The notes beneath the pieces were generated by a model. It had not been told where the DNA came from. It did not search any database and saw nothing but the letters and a program-made list of their open reading frames with translations. Source: Xenosphaeropsis pyriputrescens (taxonomy: Eukaryota > Ascomycota > Leotiomycetes > Phacidiales > Phacidiaceae). Taken from it: DNA of 64,000 nucleotides. Of the stretch, positions 33,731 to 43,406 are shown one piece after another. Position 1 is the first letter of the stretch. Each line of letters begins with the position of its first letter. Made by a program: the position numbers and the translations under genes. The stretch lies in the NCBI GenBank assembly GCA_022609375.1, contig JAGKQE010000040.1, positions 62,001 through 126,000 of the forward strand, written 5' to 3'.

Positions 33731-34279
33731 AATACTTATAGGTTGGCAGCAAGTCGATGTTGAGAAATGGTCAAGATAGTGAAGAGACTTGAGAGTTTGG
33801 AGGGCAGAGAGGGATTCAGAGGTATTTAATCTGCTAAAGTTCCGACAACGAATTGCCGACACCGTAAGGTACTGTACCTGCACCTGTATGTTTCAACATC
33901 GAATTGTAAAGTGGGCAGAAGCCAGATATGTGTTGGCTGCGAAGCATGAGAAAAGGGAAGGTCCGGTCCACGGAAGAGGAAAGGCATCACGCATATCGTC
34001 ACAAAGTTTCATACGATGCAGGTATCAGGAGCAGTTGCGGGAACCATGGAGGAGATTCTAATCTAAGTCCAATTATCATGCTCGAATGATTGAGGCCTGC
34101 GTGGTTGTACGGCGAGCATGCGTGGCAATCGCCGACCCCATGCGCCTCTCCCCCACAATGCGTACCTATGGCCTGTATGGGTGAACGATTTTCCGGCGGG
34201 GGCTTCGAAAGGGACGGTCGTTTGTCTGGCATGAGCTGGTTCGAACGACGTAAAAACAATACTTGGGACCACTTGGAAT
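33731..34279. promoter_or_regulatory. Divergent promoter region between cysteine dioxygenase and parvulin
   Basis: The two start codons face away from each other across 549 bp, so both promoters must lie here. I cannot identify a TATA box or a known operator with confidence. Confidence 0.45.
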
Positions 34280-34812
34280 ATGGGCAAGGACAAGACGGCC
34301 GCCAAAGGCAAGGCTGCACCAGCAGGCAAATCCAAGGGGAAGGATGATGGGGATAAGGGTGTGAAGGCCGCGAAAGGTGCTCAAACCATCAATATCAGAC
34401 ATATTCTGGCACGTGATGTTCCCTTCGCGGTTGATCGATGTGTAGGGGGCTGTTACTGACAACTTGCTAGTGTGAAAAGCATGGCAAGAAAGAAGAGGCT
34501 CTGGCCAAGTTGAGGGACGGAGCAAAGTTCGACGATGTAGCTCGGGAGTTCTCTGAAGACAAAGCAAGACAAGGTGAGCAAGCATGCACGCGTGCACGCA
34601 TCAGCCGCGGCGCATCGGAGGTATCTACTAGATTGAAGAAAGCTCACATTGTTGTAGGTGGGGCTCTGGGTTGGAAGACCCGAGGAGGACTCGATCCAGC
34701 CTTTGAGGCTGTTGCGTTTGAACTTGAAGCCAGTACTGTCAATAATCCAAAGTACGCAGAGGCCAAGAGCAGTTTCGGCTACCATATCATTATGGTTGAG
34801 GGCAGGAAGTAG
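34280..34812 (+). CDS. pin4: Peptidyl-prolyl cis-trans isomerase, Par14/PIN4 parvulin
   Basis: A small parvulin that isomerises Xaa-Pro bonds; Par14 proteins act in the nucleus and in ribosome biogenesis. Three exons, 34280-34408, 34471-34573 and 34658-34812, give 128 residues, the usual size. The first 35 residues are Lys/Gly/Ala-rich (the basic DNA- or RNA-binding tail typical of Par14), followed by the parvulin domain: INIRHILCEKHGKKEEALAK, FDDVAREFSEDKARQGG, LGWKTRGGL and FGYHIIMVEGRK at the C-terminus. No WW domain, so not Pin1. To rebuild the invariant HILCEKHGK block, intron 1 must begin with GC (GCACGT) rather than GT; other donors cause a stop. Intron 2 uses a normal GTGAGC donor. 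Confidence 0.93.
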
Positions 34813-35271
34813 GATACCTAATGATTCTATATGAAGCCGTGTCAACAGTTGAAGAGCATCGGATGGTGGTCCATAGATCCTTATATATCATCTGGAAACA
34901 TTGGGGAAATTCCTGAATGTCTCGGATTACATTACACCTGGCCCCAAAAACAATTCAGACAACGCCGGATTTTGGTTGATTCATAAACACTGGCGAGCCA
35001 ACGACACAGAAGTTCAGTCACATACTCAAGTACACAGAATCCGGCTCATATAACTCTTGAAATCAACCAGCATTAGAACGTCGCACGTAAATGTAATCAT
35101 CATATCACCATATCACCAAGCAGCATTCAGATGTTGTCCAACTCTACTCCATTGATTTTGTCCGTTCCCTAGCAACACCAAGATCCGAAATCACATCAAT
35201 GTCGGGTGTTTGCGATTCCTATAGCCCAATGTCCATATATCCCACAAACACCGCATCCAGCCTTATCGAAT
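34813..35271. other. Intergenic region between convergent parvulin and eS12 genes
   Basis: Holds two facing 3' UTRs. No repeat, structured RNA or open frame of interest is seen. Confidence 0.5.
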
Positions 35272-35862
35272 TTACTGCTCGGTCTGGAAGTAGTTGAGGA
35301 GGATGGAACGCTCCTGGGACTCCTCTCCCCAGTCCTTGACAACAACGCAAGAGCAGTTGACAACCTTGCGGGCGTTACCCTCACGGTCGAGAACACCTTT
35401 CAAAAAATATTAGCTCATGGACCCACAATCAGTAAACAATGCTTGGAAAATACTCACAGAGACCAGCCCACTCGCCCAATTGCTTTCCGTCTGGAACCTT
35501 GATGAGAGGGATCTTGTGCTCGCCACAGAGAGCGACAACGAGCTTCTTGTAAGCCTCCTCCTCGCATGCCTCGTTCAAGACACACATGTGTGCCTGGCGA
35601 CGGTCGAGGGCCTTGGAAGCCTCACGGAGACCGCGGGCAAGACCATCGTGCATGAGGGAGAGCTTGAGAACACCCTTGAGTGCGTCCAAGACGGACATCT
35701 GACCCTTGGAAGCGGCAGCATCTGCGCTGACCTCAACCTCGTCTGCGACCTCGACTGGGGAAGTTGGCTCTTCTACGTCTGACTATGCGGTGAGTTAGCA
35801 ATGCGATTTCGGGTGGCGAAAGTATGAATCCGCGTCGGTGAGCATTTCAAGACACATACCAT
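35272..35862 (-). CDS. rps12: Small-subunit ribosomal protein eS12
   Basis: Cytosolic 40S protein at the beak of the small subunit, 150 residues. Three exons: 35862-35860 (the ATG alone), 35782-35458 and 35396-35272. The start codon is followed directly by a GTATGT intron of 77 nt, a layout common in fungal ribosomal protein genes. The mature sequence has an acidic N-terminus (SDVEEPTSPVEVADEVEV) and then the L7Ae-like fold of eS12: LDALKGVLKLSLMHDGLARG, DRRQAHMCVLNEAC, and IPLIKVPDGKQLGEWAGLC, ending LLNYFQTEQ. The second junction is phase 1 and rebuilds a Cys codon. The gene is divergent from uS8, so the two 40S proteins probably share regulatory DNA. Confidence 0.96.
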
Positions 35863-36351
35863 TTTGATTGATTGTTTGTGAATAATGTCAAATGATCCTC
35901 GAAGTTGGTTTCGAAAAAGGGAAGAAATTCGGAAGCATCCAAAATATCGCGGCCTCAGTGGTTCTGGTGCGCGAGGGTTACTGAAAACTCGGCGCTAGTG
36001 CGTTAGCGAAAATATCCCCCACACAAACCTTTTCACATCGAGAAAGTTCAGCATCACGACAACAGCAATCCTGCCAACCAAGAGGTATGTATTATTGCCC
36101 AGCTCAGATCATGCGACAAGGTCCTTCATGAAGGCGGAGGTAGCAATCGGCTTCTTTTTTGATATGCGCAAGCCATCATTGAGTTGTCGATACGCTGTCC
36201 TCTTTGCACGACAATGAGCTGAAGAACCCTTGTGCGATCATGAGGGCACTCTCCATGCTCAAGGCCCATGAAGGCTAACATCCAGTTTTTTTTTCTCGCA
36301 GATACCTCATAATCCCAATCATTCCTGATTTGAGAATCTCCATCCGACAAA
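35863..36351. promoter_or_regulatory. Divergent ribosomal-protein promoter (eS12 / uS8)
   Basis: The 489 bp between the start codons of two 40S protein genes must drive both, which fits coordinated expression. The right half carries the leader intron of uS8 (see 36085-36301). The left half has pyrimidine-rich and GAAA/TTTC-rich stretches but no motif I can name with confidence. Confidence 0.6.
36085..36301 (+). other. Probable 5' UTR intron of the uS8 gene
   Basis: A GTATGT donor at 36085, a GGCTAAC branch-like site at about 36273-36279, a T-rich tract and a CTCGCAG acceptor ending at 36301 together define a 217 nt intron that ends 50 bases before the uS8 ATG. Inside are several inverted repeats: a 12-base palindrome CCTTCATGAAGG (36123-36134), GGCTT/AAGCC, TTGTCG/CGACAA and CCTTG/CAAGG. 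As I recall, yeast RPS22B also has a leader intron with an RNase III-cleaved hairpin, so the layout is comparable. Splicing is inferred. Confidence 0.6.
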
Positions 36352-36957
36352 ATGGTTAAGACTTCCGTCCTCAACGATGCGCTCAACGCCATCAACAACG
36401 CCGAGAAGGCTGGCAAGCGCCAAGTGTTGATCAGACCTTCCTCCAAGGTCATCATCAAGTTCCTCTCTGTCATGCAGAAGCACGGTATGTTGAAGATATT
36501 TTTTATCCTGTATTTCGCATAACATCCAACCCATTCGGCATGATAACTAGATGACGGTCTCAATTCAATAGACCATAGTCCTTTAAGTTGCCGATAGATC
36601 ATACACCAATGCGAGTTTCTTACACGTTCTCTGATTTTTCACATGAAGTACAGCTTTTAAATTCTCGCAACATCAACTGACATTCTTTTCTTTTCAGGTT
36701 ACATTGGCGAGTTCGAGGAGGTCGATGACCACCGCTCCGGCAAGATCGTTATCCAGCTCAACGGTCGCCTCAACAAGACCGGTGTCATCTCCCCAAGATA
36801 CAACGTCCGTCTCTCCGATCTCGAGAAGTGGGTTGTCAAGCTCCTTCCATCCCGTCAATTCGGTTACATCGTCCTCACCACCTCTGCTGGTATCATGGAT
36901 CACGAAGAGGCCCGTCGCAAGCACGTTGCCGGAAAGATCATTGGTTTCTTCTACTAA
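36352..36957 (+). CDS. rps22: Small-subunit ribosomal protein uS8 (S22/S15a)
   Basis: Cytosolic 40S protein uS8, 130 residues, exactly the usual length. Two exons, 36352-36484 and 36698-36957, joined in phase 1 at the Gly codon of KHGYIGEFE. Conserved blocks are MVKTSVLNDALNAINNAEKA, GKRQVLIRPSSKVI, the central RSGKIVIQLNGRLNKTGVIS, and a C-terminal GFFY. The coding intron is 213 nt and carries a candidate H/ACA snoRNA, reported separately. A second intron probably interrupts the 5' UTR. The gene is divergent from eS12, so the two small-subunit proteins are probably co-regulated. The start is certain from family alignment. Confidence 0.97.
36532..36675 (+). ncRNA. Candidate intron-hosted H/ACA snoRNA, snR44-like
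   Basis: It lies inside the uS8 coding intron. The first hairpin is closed by TCGGCA (36535-36540) and TGCCGA (36589-36594), followed by an H box AGATCA at 36596-36601 (consensus ANANNA). The second hairpin is closed by TGCGAG (36610-36615) and CTCGCA (36664-36669), followed immediately by ACA at 36670-36672 and three more bases. Both hairpins are 60 nt. In the first pocket GATAACT (36542-36548) and TTTAA (36582-36586) are complementary to AGUUAUC and UUAAA of the conserved 18S segment UUAAA-UC-AGUUAUC, leaving the U of UC as target, 14 nt from the H box. That is, as I recall, yeast U106, the site of snR44, which is hosted in the RPS22B intron. The second pocket's target was not resolved. Confidence 0.7.
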
Positions 36958-38804
36958 AGAATTGGGATACCCAAGGCGTTTTGGAGTCATGAGTTGTGCT
37001 GTATCTATCGTCGGGAGGTCAGGGCATGATTAGATGAGGCAAGGAGAAAAGATCAGTCGTCGAAGATGTTACGCCACCTCTAGGATTTTGTTTCGATGAA
37101 ACGGAGCAATTTTAGATAGCTCTACGCACCCAAAGTTCAATATCAAAACTCATGATTTCACGCTAACTATGTCTGTTTTTTTTTATGTTGGACTGTGATT
37201 TTTGTTTGAGTGTTTGGATGAATTGCAAGTGAATATTACTTGGTGAATTGTGTGTGTTTATAGGCCTGGGTTATCTTTGAGTGCAATAAATAAATAAGTA
37301 GTCAGAGGCTGTTGGTATGTTTATTCAGATACACGCGTCGTCGCTCAACACTTGTATGAGAAGGGATCCTCGTTTGATTTCAATCTGCTTGATTGGTTTT
37401 ATTCTGGATATAATTTTTATTTTTCCACCGGGCAGACTCGGGTCTTGTCACCAAGCGAATAAGATCTACACAAACGGTTCTACTTGTTATTTAGTCTTCC
37501 AGGCCGAGTCTGGCTGGTGTGCTTGAGTAAACGGCCGACTAAGAAGAGGAAGGCTAGGTGGGATGGATGGTCTTGGTCATGGACTTGAACTTGGACTTGG
37601 ACACGGGGTGGGAAAGGAGAGACATTGGCTATAAATATTGAGGTTGAGATCGAATTGAGGGCGTTGGATGGATGGGTATGATATGATACTTATTGTGTAC
37701 AAGAAGTTGTAAGAATATGCGGGAGAGGAGAAGGAGTGATTAGGTACTACATAATAAATTAATACTTGCATTGTGATAGTCTAGGTGGTTGTGCATATTT
37801 ATTTGTGTTTAAGTTACTTGTGTACATTCACATTGTACCGTTGTCCATTATGTATCACTCACTCTTGTACAGAGTATCACCAAGTATCGTATCACCACTC
37901 TCACCAACATCGCTATATCAGTCCATAGGAAGAACAAAGACATGTCATATCCTGCTAGAAGCAAAGGTCCTTATTACTATCACCAATCTGACTACCGGGT
38001 GCATTCTAGTACTGTTGGAAAGTAGTCCATCCATCGTTACCAGACTTTGTACTTAATACTCATAAAATACTGGAATAAACTGGACTGTTTCCGCCCTGCC
38101 CAAGGCGTGTCAAGAAGAACCTTCGACTACGCAATACATCCCTTTGATTCTACGGCACTCTAACCTTTTCTAACGTCCTCCGCTCGACTAGAACTAAAAT
38201 CCGTTGTAACTAACTAGAATACGTAGAGTTGGTACTCCTAGAGCAAGCGTCAAGCGAGTCATGCTTTTCATTGCCATGGGCGGTCCCCAAGAGTGTTCTA
38301 GTTCTGGGATAGCATCGCTGCCGACAAACGACATCACATCCCCACTCGACTCCCATCTGCAATTTACATCTACATCTACATCTGCATCTGCATCTGCATC
38401 TGCATCTGCATCCTCGTCTGCATCCTCATCCTCGTCCTCATCCCCATCCTCATCCTCATCCTCATCTCCATCTTCATCTCTATCTCCATATTGCTCAAAC
38501 ATACCATGCAGGCGTGCGTGTGTACCACTCTATCACCGTGCGACGCCCAATATCCATCATGAGAGTTGTGCTGTGAGATCGAATCGCGAGATGATAGTGG
38601 CAGGGGTATCACAGACTACCTACAAGTACACATCCTATCCTACCTGATTTGCCGGCTCGCTCATTTGCCCATCACCTTGCCCGTCACCTTGCCTTGCCTT
38701 GCCTTGCTTTGCCTTGCTTTGCCTTGTACACTCCCCCAAATAGGTACAGGTACAGGTACAGGTCCTGGTCCTCCTGGTCCTCCTGGTCCTGCCTGCCCGC
38801 AATC
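36958..38804. other. Intergenic region between uS8 and the GT90 gene
   Basis: The left end is the uS8 3' UTR; an AATAAATAAATAAG stretch at about 37285 might serve in 3' end formation. The middle has no gene I can support. From 38366 to 38490 runs a long imperfect CATCTG/CATCCT hexamer tract, and at 38741-38790 a GGTACA and GGTCCT tract lies just before the GT90 start. Confidence 0.55.
38366..38490. repeat. CATCTG/CATCCT hexanucleotide array
   Basis: About 20 imperfect six-base units drifting from ACATCT through GCATCT to CATCCT/CATCTC. It translates as Ser/Ala or Asp/Glu repeats in different frames, but no gene context supports coding. Confidence 0.85.
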
Positions 38805-41016
38805 ATGGCCATGACAGGCCATACAAAGCGCCGCTCGAGCGCCCAAATCTCAAGACCCTCCATCTCTTCCATCACAGACGGTGCTATCATAGATGACGAT
38901 CGCCATTCTGTTCTTCTCGACCTCACTCTCAATCATACTCACGACGACCACTATCTACCTTCCTTCAATGCCATACTCAAGCGAGCTCGGAGAAGGATGA
39001 GGTCAAGACAATTGGTTCTGCTCCTCGGCTTGTTGGCCTGTATCGCCATCACCCTCTTCATCCTCCACCGGCCTGGAGCTTTGAGCACCTTCACCAACAA
39101 TGCCGACCTCGCGCCTCCGAAACCATTGATCCCGCCGCCCATCGATGATGCCGCCAGCAAGACGGCACAGAAGCCCGAAAACCCTCATATCGTTGCGAAT
39201 GCGCCTACCACTACATCACATCCCATACCATATCTGATATCAAAGGCCGAGAAGGAATTCGAGCTGATGAAAACAAGGCAATCGAAGACCCTCGAAGAGG
39301 CAATCGCCGAGTACACACGAAGATATGGAATTGCACCACCGCCGAATTTCGACAAGTGGTATTACTTTGCCGTCAAGAAGGGCGTACAACTTATCGACGA
39401 GTATGACACAATTCTCCAATCCCTGACACCGTTCTGGGGCGTGAAGCCCGCAACGATACGGCGCCGCGCAAAGGAAGCGCTCGGGTTCGACAATGCTCTC
39501 CTCGGCCTACTTGTTCGAGACGGTCAAGTGAAAAGGGTAGAGGGTGGTGGAGAGTGGCAGCAGAATGCCACACAGGGAATGATGAAACAATTCGTTCAAT
39601 ATCTCCCGGACATGGATCTCGCATTCAACCTCCACGACGAGCCAAGAGTGGTGGTGCAACACGAAGATCTCTCACGCCTCGTGGGCACCGCGAAGACTAT
39701 AAACTTCCCAAAGGCCGCCGCAGTAGAGAAGCCAAGGAATTCCTTCTCATATCGCCCAGCTGATATCAACGATGGCACTCGATTTGAGCAGTACACACTC
39801 ACGCGCTTCAACAAGTTCGCCCACCAACCTACATGGACACATTCGCGCATGTCATGCGACCCAAACAGCCCTTCTCGATCACTGGACGAAGGTCCCCAGG
39901 ATAATGTGGAATCATATGGATTGGGCGACCTAGGCTTCATCTACAACCAGACAGCCTTCTCCGACATTTGTCAATCGCCATCCTTCTCCTCTTCCTTTGG
40001 CTTTTTCGACCGACCCAATGCTTTCAACGTCGTCCATGATCTCTTCCCCATCTTCTCGCAGTCCAAGATTTCCTCCTTCCAGGATATCCTCTATCCCTCA
40101 CCATGGTACTGGTACGGCAAGGTAAAGTATGACGAGGAAAAAGACTTCGAATGGCCACAGAAGGAAGACAAGATGTACTGGCGCGGCAGCACAACCGGCG
40201 GCTTCTCCCGCGATGGCGGATGGCGCCGTCAGCATCGACAGCACATTGTCCAGCAGATCAACGCAGGCGACCAAGCCAAGATCCTCACCAATATCGGCAC
40301 GGAAACGGAGGCGAAATGGACGACCAAGGTGGTGCCACGCACGGATTTTAAGGACACCTTCGACGTCAAGTTCTCGGGCGTCGGGCAGTGCGACCCGGGC
40401 GACTGCAGCGCGCAGCTCGACTTCTTCGACATGGCCAAGCCGGCCGACCAGCAGGACGCGTGGCGCTCCAAGTACCTTGTCGACATGGACGGCAACGCCT
40501 TCAGCGGCCGCTTCTACGCCTTCCTCAAGAGCCGCAGCCTCGTCTACAAGATGGCCCTGTTCCGCGAGTGGCACGCCGAGTGGCTCAGACCTTGGGTCCA
40601 CTATATCCCGCTCAGCTTGCGCGCCACCGAGTGGGTGGAGGGCGTGCGCTATTTCGCCGGCGAGGAGGAGGGCCGCGTCGAGGCGCAGAGGTTGGCGCTT
40701 GCGGGGCGTGAATGGGCGGAGCGGGTGTTGAGGAATGAGGATTTGGAGGTGTGGTTTTTTAGGTTGTTGTTGGAGTGAGTTTTTTTCCTCTTTCCCCTTT
40801 TTCCATTCTTTTCTTTTCTTTCATATCCCTTGTATCCACCCCTTTTCACATCCCTACCCCTATCTCCTCTCCTTCTCCCCTCCTTCTCCCCTCCTTCTCC
40901 CCTCCTCCTCTCTACCTTCCTGTCAATTTCACACAGAACTGAATTCATACTAACTAGTACACAGGTACGGCAGGGTAATTGATGATGATCGTGAAAAGAT
41001 CGGATTCTCGTTATAG
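38805..41016 (+). CDS. GT90/CAP10-type glycosyltransferase
   Basis: A Golgi-type single-pass (type II) glycosyltransferase, family GT90, related to Cryptococcus Cap10 and beta-1,2-xylosyltransferases. The start is ATG 38805 (MAMTGHTKRRSS); the frame further upstream is repeat sequence. A short basic cytosolic tail is followed by a membrane segment at about 70-88 (LVLLLGLLACIAITLFIL), a stem, and the catalytic domain, with MYWRGSTTGGFS, WRSKYLVDMDGNAFSGRF and FLKSRSLVYK blocks typical of the family. An apparent TGA at 40776 is created by the splice donor: exon 1 ends at 40774 and exon 2 runs 40965-41016, adding EYGRVIDDDREKIGFSL, the expected family C-terminus. The donor is GTGAGT, the branch-like CTAAC lies near 40950, and the acceptor is ACACAG. 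Total 673 residues. Donor sugar and acceptor are not known. Confidence 0.85.
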
Positions 41017-41411
41017 GTGCTTCTTCCCCGTCTCCTCTCGCATATACCTAGTAAGGGAGGGGGACTTTGATGATTGTATAGTGCTGTAATTAGATGCATG
41101 TCCTGATGGACTCTGGAGTTTTTTTTGTTTGTTTTTTTGCGGGGTGGGGTGGGGGGAGGAGGAGGAGAGGGAGAGGGAGAGGGAGGAGGGAGAAGAGAGG
41201 AGGATTCACTACTTAGTATACCCGAATCACGTACGCTACTACACTTCATGGCCGCTTTTCTCTTGTGCGTGATAGGAAGCCGTCATTCTCAAATGCTGTT
41301 ATTGCTGTTTGTAAAATTTATGTCTATGTAGTATCTTCGTTCGTATAAGCTCAAGTGCAGAGTAAATTTACCCCTGAGCCTCTACTCTACTTTACTCTAC
41401 TCGTTCCTCCT
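41017..41411. other. Intergenic region between convergent GT90 and BOR1-like genes
   Basis: Facing 3' UTRs with a T-run and a G/A-rich GGGAGA tract (41138-41210). No gene or structured RNA was seen. Confidence 0.55.
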
Positions 41412-43406
41412 CTACTCAACCCGCACATGACTCCGCCTACTAACCCCCACCATCTCAAACCCCTCCCCCTCTTCCCCCCTGTCCCAATCTCCATTCCCAC
41501 CATCAGACCTCCAACTCCCCCTTCTCCTCCCCCCACCCCCCTCCTCACTCCTCCGCGCATCAACAAACAACCCCGCACCACGATCCTCGACCCCCCCACC
41601 AGCCCCCACCCCCTCCCCATGATTCCCCCCAACACTAACCATCGTAAACGGACTCGCCGTCGGCCCATCCAACAGCGCCAACTCGTCGCGCGCAAAGAAG
41701 ACCGGCAGCACGAGCGCACGTACGGGCACGAGCACGAGGATGACGACGGGGAAGCCGACGGCGGCGACCGTCTGCGTGATGGCGAACGTGGCGGCGAAGG
41801 CGAGCAGCTGCACGGCGACAAAGGCCCACACGGCGCGGCGGCGCGCGACGCGGCGCAGCGGCTCGGCGGGCGGCGTGAGGGCGGCGTCGCGCGCCAGGAA
41901 CAGCAGCTTGGTCGTCATGCCGTTGGCCAGCAGCGCCTGCGCGCCCATCACGAAGAACAGGCCCGCCAGCACGCCCTGCGGGATCAGGTGCAGCACCGTC
42001 AGCAGCGGGCCCGTCATCGTGCCCAGGGTTAGCAGGCCCTGGGCGAGGTTGGACACGCGCTGCTCGACGACGTGGTCGGTTGTTGTTGTCACGTGGCCTT
42101 TGTTCGCGCCGGCTTCGCTCGGGTCGGCGGTCGTTTTCGTCACGCAGAGGGAGGCCGTGTGGAAGGGGGCTTGGGGGATCAGGCCGTTGGGGAAGGGGAT
42201 GCCGAGGAGGCCGGCTATGCCTGTTGTGGCGCCGAGGAGGAAGAGGTCCCAGTGGAAGCCGGCTGGTTTTCGGAGGGGGAATTCGGTGCCCTGGGCAATT
42301 AGGGAGGAGACTGGGGGAGGGTTGTGTGAGTCTGGGGATTCGGTGGGGGGTGGGGATGACGTACCGTTGTGGTCGAAGTAGAAGAGGATTGTTAGGAGGA
42401 TGGCAAAGGGGATGGCTATGAAGATGTCGCCGACTCTGATGTCCCAGAAGTGGACGAACCATGATCTATCCGCTGTAGGGAAGAAGGCCTTGCTCACAGG
42501 CAGAGTGTTCAAATCCACACTTGCCATCTTACCGAAATAGCAGAATCCAGTAAAGAATACCACCGTCAACGGTGTACCGTAGTCTTTGACGAACACTCGA
42601 ATATAATGCTGGAATAGGGAGCTAGTCCCCAGCACTCCGCAGAGATATCCAAATCCCAAGACGAGGAGAGAGACCATGACGGAGAGATAGAATTCCTCAC
42701 CAGAGCCCTGGCGAGTGAGGATCTGAATCCCCTTCTGGAGATAGATGAAAGCCACATAGAAGCCGAAGATATCGCAAGGAAAGCGAGTGACGTATCTGAG
42801 GGCGTTACAAGCATTTGTAAGAGCGAGAATCCAATGCATCAACAGCGACCAGAGACCAATCCAGCACATAAAAGCAAAGTAATTGGTACCAGTAGGCATC
42901 ATGATATCATAAACCGTACTAACCAACATCAGCATACAACTCCAGCACAATCCAACCCCCACGCCCCTCCCCCAGCTCAAAAAAAAATATTACAACTCAA
43001 ACTCACTAGTTAAACACCGTAATCGGTCCTGAAAACCTCATCAGCCCACATCATCATCACCCCCCCAAGCCACGAGTCCGCACTCACCGGTAACGCCGAC
43101 AATAACCAACGGCTGGGCCGCCAGCACGGCGAAGACGACGCTGCCGAGCACGCTGGCCAGCAGGACCTCGTTGACGCCGTAGCTCATGTCCGTCTTAGCG
43201 AACATATCGAGCGAGAAGGCCAGGGCCGGCAGGATGTTGGCGCAGTACATGTAGACGGTGGCGGGCACGACGCGGTAGTCGCGCGCGTCGGTCCAGTCGG
43301 AGGCGTAGAAGGGTGCGCGGCGCTTGATGTCGGCGACGAGGCCGCGGGCCAGGTGGACGTGCCACCATTTCGCCGCGGAGGAGGGGGGAGGGGATTGGGA
43401 TGGCAT
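41412..43406 (-). CDS. bor1: SLC4-type anion transporter, BOR1-like borate transporter
   Basis: A polytopic plasma-membrane anion transporter of the bicarbonate/borate (SLC4) family; the yeast homologue Bor1 exports borate. Four exons, 43406-43088, 43028-43007 (22 nt), 42918-42365 and 42310-41412, give 597 residues. The microexon encodes PITVFN and restores the conserved GVTGPITVFNYTVYDIM block. Many membrane segments are visible, including ILALTNACNALRYVTRFPCD, SVMVSLLVLGFGYLCGVLG, TPLTVVFFTGFCYFG and IGDIFIAIPFAILLTILFYFD-like stretches, then GIPFPNGLIPQAPFHT and SNLAQGLLTLGTM. The third intron (42364-42311) is 54 nt without stops, so retention would add 18 residues. An in-frame ATG at 43454 is an alternative start. 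The C-terminus is Gly/Arg-rich and unusual. Confidence 0.85.

Noticed and set aside
36485..36697. Box C/D snoRNA in the uS8 intron
   Set aside because: An ATGATAA and CTGA pair can be found, but there is no terminal stem and the first box needs a mismatch; the H/ACA model explains the same bases far better.
41355..42032. 225-codon frame on the plus strand
   Set aside because: Antisense shadow of the GC-rich last exon of the BOR1-like gene; composition is Pro/Arg/His-rich without domain.
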